In this document: positions 54,347 through 63,928 of the stretch, piece after piece
How positions within the stretch are numbered: the stretch's first letter is position 1
Layout: every line of letters begins with the position of its first letter
Assembly (NCBI GenBank): GCA_025602905.1
Contig: JAHLKI010000059.1
Coordinates: 1-63,928 of the forward strand
DNA: 63,928 bases
From: Phlyctochytrium arcticum
Lineage: Eukaryota > Chytridiomycota > Chytridiomycetes > Chytridiales > Chytridiaceae
Reading direction: 5' to 3'
Program-made: the position numbers and the translations under genes
The notes under the pieces: generated by a model
Databases searched by the model: none
Told to the model about the DNA's origin: nothing
Seen by the model: only the letters and a program-made list of their open reading frames with translations

Positions 54347-57300
54347 TGACGACTCGAAGAAAGTGACTATTCAAGATGTTCTGTATGTGCCGGATTATCC
54401 TCGAAATCTATTATCCACGCAGTGTCTTCCCGCGAATCTTGGCACTTGTTTGGAAGGAAATGGATCGACTGCTAGTGGGATTTACGACAAGAGAACACGC
54501 GAAAAAGTTTTGGACGTGCGCGTACATCAGAATTTGCCATTTGTCGTCGGATACACGGACTTTGAACCGGAAGCTTTTACCACATCCATCACTGAAGATA
54601 GGCTGAAGGACTCCTTGCAAAAATCAACCGCCAGCGGGCGAAGCAAGAAGAAGTCGGGAAAAGATGCGACCGGAATGTCGCTAAACTACGCCTGTATCAT
54701 CTCCGATTTGGCCACCCCGGAATCAAAGCCCTCAAGCAAGCGAGCTCCACATATGGGCTCGGACTGAAAATTGACACCACAATACAATACACGACGACCT
54801 GCGTAGGATGCGAGTACGGGAAAGACCACAGACTCCCTTTCAACAATGAAAATCCACGTCCAGCGCAGGCCATCTTGGATAGGGTTGTCACAGACATTTG
54901 CCACGTCGACATGCCCTCACTTGGAAAATACATCTATATCTTGACGTTCATAGATGAGTGGTCCCGGTATCCAACAATTTATTTGCTAAAAAAGAAGAAC
55001 GAGGCATATGGCTATTGGGTTGAATATCGCGTTTATGTTGAGCGTCTCCACAACAAAAAGATCAAAGAATTGCGGTGTGATAATGGCGGAGAGTTCATTA
55101 ACCACGAACACTTAGGCGAAGCGGAAGAAATTGGACTGCGAGTTACAACGACCCAACCGTACTCCTCGCAGCAGAACCCGGTCTCGGAACGGTACAATTT
55201 GACCCTGCTTAACCAAATACGCGCAATCCTGTATCACCACAAAATCCCGCTCAAACTGTGGGGGGAGATAGCGAAGACCGTTAACAAGTTGCGACAACTT
55301 ACGCCCAGCAGAGTAATCGAATGGAAGTCACCGTATGAGCGGTTTTTCGGTCTAAAGCCGCCGGTGGGCCATTTGCGCATTGTCTGGAGCGAAGCATTTG
55401 TGCATGTAACCAAGAAATACCGCAAGCGTCCTCGAAAATTGGCTCCGCGTGCCGCTGGTCCATACCGTCTAATTGGCTACAGTGACACCAAAGAGCTATC
55501 GTATAGGCTTTACGACGAGGAAAACAATGAAATTTTGGAAAGTCGGGATGTCACCTTCAATGAGGCAAATCACGTAACAAGGGCTGAGGGATCTGAAGAA
55601 GATCCACCCGACGCGGAGCTCGTGGAAGCTATCATTGCTAGGAAAATTAATGAGGATTCAAGTATTAGTTACCTTGTTAAGTGGCGACACGACGAAATTC
55701 CAAGCTGGGAACTGTTCGATGATATTCCGGATTGTGATGCTATCAGCGACTTTGAAGGAAGAAAGATTGTTGACTTGGAAGCTAATTATTCAGCACCGGT
55801 GGACGACGTTGAAGAACCCAAATCATACAAGCAAGCGATAAGTTCAAAATACAAGCCGGAATGGGAGAGAAGCATGGAGAAAGAGCTCAACTCCCATGAA
55901 AAAAATGGAACTTGGACGTTCGTGGAGCCATCGGACATTCCAGCTGGCTGCTACGTGGTTGATTCCAAATGGGTCTATCGTGTAAAGCGCAACCCGGACC
56001 ATACAATCAAGAAACTAAAATCGCGAGTAGTCGCTCGGGGAGATAGGCAAAGGCCAGGGATTGACTACGACGAGACATACGCGCCAGTTGTGAGATTTAC
56101 AACATTGAGAGTTATGTTAGCGATTGCGGCATGGTTGGACTTGGAAATACATCAAATGGATGTTATCACGGCATTTCTGAACAGCGACATAGACACGGAA
56201 ATGTATATGAAGATTTTCATCAAAGGCAAACTTTGTTATGTGCGACTCAACAAATCAATATACGGGCTGAAGCAATCGCCCAGACTATGGAACAAAACAA
56301 TTGATGAATATCTTCGGTCACTTGGTTTCCAGCCATCAGCATACGACATCGCATTTTACTTTCGATTTGACGACAGCGGAAAGATATCTGGAATGATATC
56401 TTTGTATGTGGATGACCTGACTATTTGTACCAAGGACCTGAGCGAGATGCAGAAAATCAAGGATGGGTTAGCCTCACGTTTTGACATGGAAGACATGGGT
56501 GAACTGGCATTCATCTTAGGACTTGAAGTAAAACGAGACAGAGCGAAACGGATTCTAACTCTTTCCCAAAACAAGTACATCGATGACATCTTGGCGCGGT
56601 TCAAGTTGGGACATTTACCTGGAGTAACAACACCTTTCGATCACAAGAAGAATTTATCCCTTAATGAGCTGGAACAAGAAGTGGATGTCAAGGAATACCA
56701 ATCGATGGTAGGAAGTCTTATGTATCTGGTGATGGACACCCGCCCAGACCTAGCATACACGGTATCAAAGTTATCCCAGTTCTTGAGCAAGCCGAAGAAA
56801 TCCCACCGAGAAGCAGCTATCCACGCCCTCAGATACGCAAAGTATTCACAAAGTTGGAAATTGACATACGGGTCCTCATCCTCCCCGAGTCTTGCGCCAC
56901 TAGGATACTCAGATGCGCACGATGCCAAATGTACCGACACAAGACGCAGTACCAGCGGGTACGTCTTTATGTTAAACGGGGGAGCGATCAGCTGGAAAGC
57001 TCAACGACAGCGCACTACGGCTCAATCTACAGCGGAAGCGGAGTATGTGGCGTTGGCAGAAGCAACGAAGGAGGCAGTCTGGCTCAAGAACTTCATGCAA
57101 GAGGTACTAGGAGGTCACGGAATAGCGAACGACCCCATTACAATTCGAGACGACAACATGGCAGCGATACACCTGGCGAAAAATCCCGTGGACCACCAAC
57201 GTACGAAGCACATCGACATACGATATCACCTCACCCGCGAATGCGTGCAAAATCAACAGATTGTCCTGGAGTACTGTCCTAGCGAGGACATGCTAGCCGA

Positions 57301-57391
57301 TTCTCTCACCAAGCCCTTCCCAAGACCACGCAACGAGTTCCTACGGGAGAAGATGGGACTACGCGCGGACTCAGCTTCGGGGGAGTGTTGA
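54282..57391 (+). pseudogene. Copia pol: protease end, integrase, chromodomain, RT, RNase H
   Basis: From 54,282 to about 54,690 the frame is shifted by one (YVPDYPRNLLSTQCLPANLG). From about 54,690 it returns to the original frame with the pre-integrase motif (LRLYHLRFGHPGIKALKQAS, CVGCEYGKDH). The integrase triad is present in VVTDICHVD, LRCDNGGEF and NPVSERYN. At about 55,615-55,765 a chromodomain-like unit follows (LVEAIIARK, SISYLVKWRHDEIPSWELFD, AISDFEGRK). RT carries LYVDDLTIC, and RNase H has YSDAHDAKCTDTRRSTSGY and the Copia end motif KHIDIRYHLTRE. From 54,690 onward the frame is intact for about 890 codons. Confidence 0.85.
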
Positions 57392-57582
57392 GATGTGAAC
57401 TGGAGCAAGTGTGGGAAGCTGGGAGTCTTAAGTCATGTAGCCAATTTTAGATAGATTATTAGTACACGTGAGCATGGGAACGCGTCTCTACGCGTACCGT
57501 TGGCGTCGTTAGATAGCAGACTGCTTGGCAGTTTAGAACTACAACCGTTTTCTTCTCAATACATTTCTTCATCGCAACAACC
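57387..57582 (+). repeat. Probable 3' LTR of the Copia element
   Basis: It begins TGTTGAGATGTG right after a polypurine tract and contains a T-rich 3' part. The right border is uncertain because no second LTR exists for comparison. Confidence 0.5.
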
Positions 57583-57716
57583 AACTAATCGCTCTGCGAC
57601 CAGTATATGACTATCGTGACCAGGAGGTGCCATCAGAGACCTTGTTACGACATGATTTTAGATACAATGTTGCTATTGGAATTTGTAAAGAAGACCAGTA
57701 AATTGTAACCTATACG

Positions 57717-58250
57717 ATGTTCGGGCAATGTTGCTATTTTAGCTTGGAGCAAAAAAAATTAAACGTACACGGTAAGTACCGAACTCGTTACCCGGCCGTC
57801 AGTGGCAAAAAGATTTTCCAGTCGGCCATTTCGACCAATCATAAAAGTAGTCTATCACAAAAATTCATAAAGTATCATAAACTCTGTCAGCATACAGTAT
57901 ACATTGTTGGGACATATCCCAGAAAGATCACTCAACATGATCATAAAAAGCGAGTATATAAATTTCTGACCCTGCGGAGCGTCAGAAAATACGTTCACTT
58001 GATTCGAATAGAGGTCCCTTTCTTTCTTTTCATGCCCGACATCCCTTGTTCGGAGGGAAATCGAGCATTTGGCAATGACTTTCTCATCAGCATGAGTTAT
58101 GACCATCGTGATATGATATATTCAGTGCAGCTTTACGCTCCCGATGAATGCCGGGCAATCGCCCAGTTCATTAAGGCTTTTGTAAAGAAAGGAAGATTTG
58201 CTCGGAGATTTGCGCATGATATGGTGTTGAGCACGACGCTGCTATTGTAA
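57717..58250 (+). CDS. Hypothetical protein, 177 codons; related segment at 185-311 (minus strand)
   Basis: This open frame contains RSVRKYVHLIRIEVPFFLFM and CSEGNRAFGNDFLISMSYDH, both echoed in the minus-strand segment near the left end of the window. The C-terminal part (MIYSVQLYAPDECRAIAQFI) is amphipathic and looks like the closing helix of an EVH1/Dcp1-type fold. That resemblance is weak and no assignment is made. The N-terminal 80 residues look non-native (AT-rich codons). It may be the surviving 3' part of a decayed multi-copy gene. Confidence 0.4.
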   Translation: MFGQCCYFSLEQKKLNVHGKYRTRYPAVSGKKIFQSAISTNHKSSLSQKFIKYHKLCQHTVYIVGTYPRKITQHDHKKRVYKFLTLRSVRKYVHLIRIEVPFFLFMPDIPCSEGNRAFGNDFLISMSYDHRDMIYSVQLYAPDECRAIAQFIKAFVKKGRFARRFAHDMVLSTTLLL

Positions 58251-58535
58251 AAAGTATAATTCAATTTTGATCGCCATTCCTGGTATGCTGCAAGTGTATT
58301 TATGTATTCATCGGGTATAATGATGAAAGGAGGTCATAGAGTAAATGTAAAAATTCCTATTCCTGCATAAACACCTTACTATTAACAAGACTAATTACAT
58401 TACATTAAAAGAATAAAGGAAAAAATGATGGAAATATCAACATACAAAAAAGGAAAAGGAAACGCCAAAATACGCACTAAAGGAAGGACGACAGAAGGGT
58501 GAATACGCCGCTTGCAACTACGACATCAAAACAAA

Positions 58536-61500
58536 CTATTTCTTGGCAAAGTAATTATTCTTCAGTGAATTCTTTGCTGGCTTCACTTTCCTACATCTGA
58601 CATCACTTCCGTCACATGTGATCTGTAGTCGTTTGCAGGATGGGCAAGCTACCACTCTGCCTGACTTGCGCTGATTGGAGAGGGCGACAGACTTGTTGGT
58701 ACTGACGGAAGTACTAGCGCTTGCCTTGGGAGGCTCTTGGCGTCGATCCCCGTTGTTCAAGGTCGGCGGATTGGATGTGGTTGGTGAGGTTGCGGCTGAC
58801 GATATACATGACGAAGCAACCAACATATCCCCAATGGATCTCGCAGGAGCGGTCCATCTTGAGCACTGGGGAACCTTGCCATCGCAGGCCCTGTTTTTCG
58901 ATTGGCAATAATCGCAAGAGCGCCCCGTCTTGAGCAATTTGGGTGCCTTGACATTGGTGTCGGCAAAGGATGATGCACGCTTGCCAACGCTGTTCGTAGC
59001 TACTCCAGGATCCGATGCTGGTATAGTGAGTAGCTCACTGCGAGTCTCGGTGGGGATCGCGGCGGGGAAGGAATCGGAGGAAGATGGAATACTGAGACCG
59101 GAAGGGTTCGTAGAGATGGCTACTGACGAATGAATGAAATCCAGATCAGACGTAGAAAGTGGGGGGGGCCGGAGTAGCAGAAGTCCCACTAATACTTGGA
59201 ATAGGAAGAGAAGGGTAAATTGGAACGGATGATGCATCAACGGCAATACTCCTCACATCGGAAATGCTCAAGTGCGACGGGTTGGAAGTACTGGGAGATG
59301 CTTGGGGAGTAAGTTCTGGAAGGTAGCGCGATAGGGCACGGTGAAAAAATTGTTGCTTTAAGGCGAAAGTCAAAAACAATACCTTTCTTTCTCTCCTCTT
59401 CCAATCGGCGACGAGATCTATTAAATTGCTGCGCAAATGCGGCGCTGGAAGTAGTGGCATACTTGGTCGGGTACAGTTGCCTGGCCTTGTTGAAGAGAGC
59501 TGGCATTGTTAGCTTGTCGGCCTCTTTTAATTTTTGCAATTGCACGAAATGCTCAGAACTATCGTCGGGGTTGGCAGTCTGCACGGTGTTGGAGCTCGAG
59601 GGAAATGCTGGGAGGGTGTATTGTACTTCGCTTCCGCTTGAGATACTATCCGTGACGAGAGGGGTGGTGCTCCTAGATGTGGCTGCCTGCAAACACCAGT
59701 AATATCTTCTGAATATCTGCGGTCAGAATGAGATAGCTCAGACTTACCTGATTGTTGCGTTTCGAGCGCAGAGCATTCCAGCGTAATGTGGTAGCTTCTT
59801 CTGTGCGTCGTCTGAAGTCTGCAATGAGAAGAGAAGCCAGATTGAGCAAGTAATGGAAGCGCTTTTTTTTGAAGGTCATGTCCATGGAGTACAGTGCGTC
59901 AAACACTGGTTCGGTAAAAGAGGTCTCGAAGGAAGTCAATGTGTCCGTCACAATGGTCTCGATTGTGTCTAAGGATCTGAATTGGACTTTCAACTTCACG
60001 TCATCCGGGGTCGAAGGGTCCTGCAGCTTAGTCCGCAATTCCGTGACCCATTTTTTGTCGATTGTCGGGAACGACTTGTAACCGATACCAATTTTCTTGC
60101 ATCAGGGCCTAGGCCTGCCACTGCTGCATTGTAAAGAAGGGTCAAGACGGGCGGACAGCTCTGCATAGTATCATCATTGCCTTCGCGCGGCAGGTTCAGC
60201 TGAAATTGCAGAGTTTTCAGCAGCAGGCTATGCTCGTTGCCATTCATGGTCTGTCGGGTGATGTCCTCCGGTTGCAAGTCCAGGAATTTGAGGAATTGTT
60301 GGGTGGTGGTTCGCTTGCGCGGTGAGTGGGAAGCAGCTAGCGGGATGGCTGTAGTCCAGAAGTGTTTTACACTGGGCTGGTTGGCAGGTGGAGGTGGGGC
60401 GGTGTTTTGGACAGGGGCTGCGGCAGGTCGGAAGATGAAGTTAAAGGCGTTCCAATCTGAAACTTCAAACTTTTTCCCATCCGCAACTCTGATGGAACGA
60501 GCAGTTGGCAGACTGCGCACTTTTTGGAGGACCGCAAGCGCAAACGTTGTTTGAGGGGTGTGGGGGATGCGATCGTTGCAGATAAGGGTCATCTTGATCA
60601 GGTTCAAGAGGTCCATGTTCTGTAGGTCGGGCCAGCGTCCAGCCCGTGCCGCACATTCTAGATTTTGCTGCCAAAAAGGATTTAGTACTCAGTGCAGGGA
60701 GCGTCGTGAATAGTACTTACTTCGAGGACGAGAAAGTACAGCATTCGTTGACCTGGAATGTGGGCCCACGGATCGTATGGTGGCAATCTTGAGCTTTGCA
60801 TTCGTGCTTTCGATGCCGCTAGTATGAAGCAGAAGGTGTTCATGGTTATTCAAGATCAAGCTATTACCGTTGAGAGCATACGCGTCCCCGTTGCGGATTA
60901 ACGTAACGTTGTTGCGGACGGTTCCAGCCCACTCATCTACCGATCCAGCCTTGAGCTTGTCTGTCGGGACTTCATCACATGCCATTTGGAAGAGCATAGC
61001 CGCCTGAGTAGGCTCACGGTGTTGCCGGTGATCGCGGCTAAGATACATAGCTTCTGATAGTTTCCAACTAAGGATCGAGCGAGTTTGTTCATCTGCGACT
61101 TTATCGGTGATTCTTTTTGAAGAAATAGGGGAGTATTAAGTTTCCAGCGATATGACATGGCTTTCTGATCAGCACACCTTTGCATGATATGGAACGGGTC
61201 TTGTTTCGGGACGTAGCCTTGGCCCATCTTGTTATTAATGATGCTTCTATTCGCTCCGATATTATCCGTCACTACGAGCAGTGGGTGGTCTTCTGTTAAG
61301 CGAGGGTGAGATATTGACATGTTACCGAAAGTTTTATGTAGTTGGTTTTACTCTTACCCGTCGGACCTCGATCCAGTGCAGCCATGTTGTCCTTGACTTC
61401 CTTGAGGATAGGCCCCAATGACTCGTGACTTTCACTTGCTATGAATGAAGCGTCCATTATTTGTCCGATCTTATTTTGAACAATATTCAAAAGTTTCATA

Positions 61501-62523
61501 TGGCTGGGGGTGGCAAACTTGTTGGTGGTGACTTCTTTGACTTTGAGCTTGGCTGGGAACTTTGCCGTCGCGTCAAAGGAAATAGCGTGCGTAGCGTAAG
61601 ACATTGCCATCGTTGCTCTGGCAAGCGCTTCGTAAGGATGTGTCAGTTTAAGCCACGCATCCTGGAAACTCTGTCGGTCCACAGGCATATGTAGCTCCTA
61701 ATAAGCTGTTGCGGTAGGCGCCTTAACAATAGTTGAAGGATCTGCCTGGTTGGGATCGGGGCACTCATTGAGATCATTGAGACGGATGGTGAGGCTCATA
61801 TACCGGTTCATGCGTCGGGTTTTCAGGGTGTCGAGGTACGGTTTTAATCCTGGGATAACGTTTTATGAATAGATGAACAGGATGAGCCACAGATGCAAGA
61901 CATACCGTTTGGAGCTAAAATTGCATAGTGCAAGTCTTCAAAAAGATCGTTCGCAAAGGAATGCTTGTGGGAAAGAATAAAAGTGAAGCGGTTGGCGAGG
62001 GCAACGCCGATCAGGTCCATAAACTCCTGGCACAGCGTGTTGAAGCGCGTATTTTTCACAGCATCGTCTGGATTGGTACATGCATAGCCAATGTACAGAA
62101 TGTCCACTTTGTACTCGTGGACTTCCCCCTCTCTACTTAGATACTCTTTTACTAAGACATCGAAGATCAGCTTAGGTAATCCGTGGGAAAAATAGACAGC
62201 GCCGTTGAGTACTGTATGGGTGGCCATAAAAGCACGCGCACATGTTTATGGCTTCCCCCCTTACAAACACGGTACTTTAAACGGAATTACCAACCTCTGG
62301 GCACACATGCGTTACAAATGGGACAGGGAACTTGTTGTTTTTTCAAGGCATTTTCCGGAGTCCAGTTATACACCGGACGTCCAAAAAGGGTCACCTTGTT
62401 TTCAAGATCTGGACATTCCTCCGGCTTGATTTCTCGCGAGACGACCCGGTTGGCGAGGCCTGTCTTCAGCTGGTGTTTGATAAGGTTGGTTCTGTCAGAT
62501 TGTAGCAGCATAATAGCATCCAT
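58536..62523 (-). CDS. Unclassified DDE-type transposase-like gene with Zn-cysteine clusters
   Basis: A multi-exon minus-strand gene with ATG at 62521-62523 (MDAIMLLQSDRTNLIKHQLK). The N-terminal part has FGRPVYNWTPENALKKQ followed by a Cys motif CPICNACVPRGW, like the zinc-binding starts of some basidiomycete transposon proteins. Later exons contain candidate catalytic sites: ISFDATAKFPAKLKVKEV, LLVVTDNIGANRSIINNK with KQDPFHIMQRC, and LLHTSGIESTNAKLK. These give a D...D...E order like MULE/IS256-type RNase-H folds. A helical, Ser/Pro-rich middle follows (LFNKARQLYPTKYATTSSAA). The C-terminus has two similar CX2CX6CX6C units (CDYCQSKNRACDG; CPSCKRLQITCDG) resembling half of a fungal Zn2Cys6 finger. 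Exon joints are not all resolved. No terminal repeats were found. Confidence 0.5.
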
Positions 62524-63238
62524 TTTGAAGAGATCCCGAGTATAAACAAATTGGAAAGCAGATACAAAGGAAGGACAATAAAACTTGATTGAACACTTGG
62601 TGAGCTGGATGAAAGGCGAACTAGATGATTGAGGGCGAGATGATAAAGGGACGAGGAGAGAGCGAAAGCATTTGGTCTATGTAGCCTTATAAAAGGTTTG
62701 TTTGGCTGCGCTGCAAAAAATCGTGATGAGCGGCCTTGAGTGGCTTGGCTGCTTACGGAGGCCGTGTAATGTAGCTTTAAAAGGCAAATGCGTAGTCACG
62801 TGAAAAGTGAGACAAAAGTGAGACAATGTCTCAGTTGGCAGGCTCCCGGCCATTCGTCGCGTCCCCCCCGCTCCCCCCCGCGCACTTTGGACTTTGCTTG
62901 GTCTGCAGGACGCCCATTCTCGACTATATTTTACCACATCTCAACCCACACAACACCAAAGTTTCTCAATTCTTTGTTGGATGGAACGGTAACAGGGTTC
63001 CAGCAGCATTTGAAGCTGTGAATCCTGAATCCTTCATTATAAAGTTATAAACCAGAGAACAGTAGCGGTGGAAAACGCCGAAAACGACAAGAGATTCAGA
63101 CAAAAGACCTGCAACTCTCTCCTTCCCCCTTCTGTTTCCGCTCCTCTTCTCTCTTTCCTCCCTTCCCTCCCTCCCTTTTTGCTCTCTTCTCTTGACGCTC
63201 GGGGAAAACCCGTGGGCAGCCCACAGTTCAACATCAAC
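62524..63238. promoter_or_regulatory. Divergent region with TATA box for the transposase-like gene
   Basis: CCTTATAAAAGG at about 62,685-62,696 is a self-complementary TATA-type sequence about 165 bp before the minus-strand start. A small repeat (AAAAGTGAGACA, twice, near 62,803-62,825) and a C-run region near 62,865-62,880 follow. The right part (63,110-63,190) is strongly CT-rich, a common leader type before fungal genes such as the CRN-like gene at 63,239. Confidence 0.4.
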
Positions 63239-63928
63239 ATGGAGGTCAACGAACTACAACTCAAGTTTGGCAATTTGGAGCTCGAGACGGCAAAGAACAA
63301 ATGGCACAAATGGCTCAAAGCAACATTTCCAAACCCCTTGTTTGAATTGTCCAAGATCCACATTTCGAACGGCGGACGGGACATACCTTTTCAGCCTGTA
63401 CAAGTCACCGGAAACGCGACTAGGAGTATTATGGACAAATAGCGAGGCGGGGACGAAGGATGATCGAGTGACGGGTCTTCTTGTCGGATCGCCTGGGAGC
63501 GGCAAGACGAGGACGCTTGTGAATCTCTCCGAATCATATCTCGACAACGCCTACACAGTGTTCATCGTATCGTTTAACAATCACAACATTTTTGACAAGT
63601 ACGACGTGGACGCTGGAGCAGAGTCCACCGTCCCTTTGAGGCTGCTTCATGCGGCTTACGCAGCGAACATAGCATTTGAGGAGTTTCGCACGAAGGCGGG
63701 CGCAGCGCTAGTGCTGGAGCCACCAACCTTCCGAGAGGCTATCGAAATCCTACCCAACCCAGAAGGCAAATCTTTGGTGATTGCGTTCGACGAGGTTAAC
63801 CTCATCTTGCGTGATAAGGATGACTCTGCAAAGTTCAGCACACTTCTCGCTACGAGGTGCGAAAAAAAGGATGCACCCATTTTCTTTATCGCTGCAACAA
63901 CCAGTCTCGATCTCAAAGCGGAGCTGAA
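63239..63928 (+). CDS. Crinkler-type P-loop NTPase protein, N-terminal part (runs off the window)
   Basis: The frame starts MEVNELQLKFGNLELETAKN. It must change frame between about 63,350 and 63,400, by a small intron or a slip, to join LYKSPETRLGVLWTNSEAGT and the nucleotide-binding core. Walker A is GSPGSGKT (about 63,487-63,510), and a Walker-B-like strand reads VIAFDEVN (about 63,780). A helical region between (AANIAFEEFRTKAGAALVLE) matches the layout of the ATPase domain found in CRN effectors, which normally precedes a nuclease or kinase-like C-terminus. The rest lies outside the window. Function as a secreted or nuclear-acting effector is inferred from the family only. Confidence 0.6.

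Larger units (their letters stand above)
53597..57582 (+). mobile_element. Copia (Ty1) retrotransposon, 5'-truncated, with chromodomain
   Basis: The order gag - protease - integrase - reverse transcriptase - RNase H defines Copia. The coding region ends at TGA 57389-57391. A polypurine tract (CGGGGGAGTG) and a probable 3' LTR starting TGTTGAGATGTG at about 57,387 follow; a plausible end is GCAACA near 57,582. No matching 5' LTR is visible before 53,597, and the gag N-terminus is missing, so the element is 5' truncated. Two compensating frame shifts interrupt the polyprotein near 54,290 and 54,680. Confidence 0.88.

Noticed and set aside
57717..58250. Dcp1 / EVH1 homolog
   Set aside because: Only the last helix looks similar; the aromatic-cluster residues of EVH1 domains are not seen.

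Overview
The window comes from a nuclear genome of a eukaryote, most likely a zoosporic (chytrid-type) fungus. Genes are split by short GT...AG introns of about 45-70 nt. A cell-wall chitin synthase with a C-terminal DEK domain points to fungi, and an intact IFT20 gene (intraflagellar transport) points to a lineage that still builds a flagellum. Crinkler-type (CRN) domains also occur near 39 kb and at the right edge. The species cannot be named from sequence alone.

Region 1, about 1.4-27.2 kb, is compact housekeeping DNA. In order: IFT20 (+), COP9 signalosome CSN2 (-), HD-domain nucleotidase HDDC2 (+), VPS11 (-), proteasome lid deubiquitinase RPN11 (+), a CUE/DUF1771/Smr endonuclease of the Cue2 type (-), the Sar1 exchange factor SEC12 (+), a TPR-like small protein (-), a secreted/membrane SH3 protein (+), an unknown 234-aa protein (-), a large acidic disordered protein (+), a thiamine-diphosphate-type Nudix hydrolase (-), a division-2 chitin synthase (+) and an unknown 344-aa protein (+). 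Genes alternate in strand, so head-to-head pairs share promoter regions of about 155-510 bp. First coding exons can be as short as 3 or 6 nt.

Region 2, about 27.2-36.2 kb, is a tandem array of three paralogous membrane receptors. Each has an N-terminal membrane anchor, a Cache-like ectodomain, a second membrane segment and a short helical HAMP-like tail, with no kinase or cyclase output domain. They are at three stages of decay: copy 1 has lost its canonical splice acceptor, copy 2 is intact, and copy 3 carries frameshifts.

Region 3, about 36.2-63.9 kb, is repeat-rich accessory DNA. It holds a pogo-type transposase remnant, a CRN-type nuclease fragment and a small tandem gene family of unknown function. 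It also holds a pristine MULE element (39-bp inverted ends, 9-bp target duplication) and, 78 bp away, a pogo-type element. In that element a three-exon cassette is amplified at the N-terminus of the transposase gene, and a 491-bp inverted copy of its own coding sequence sits in an intron. Further right are a frame-disrupted Copia element carrying a chromodomain, an unclassified DDE-like transposase gene with Zn-cysteine clusters, and the start of a CRN-type P-loop NTPase that runs off the window.

The strongest candidates for something new are the intronic self-complementary hairpin plus phase-0 mini-exon array in the pogo element (48.37-52.55 kb), the output-less Cache receptor cluster (28.6-36.0 kb) and the chromodomain Copia element (53.6-57.6 kb). 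All were read by eye; no database search was run.
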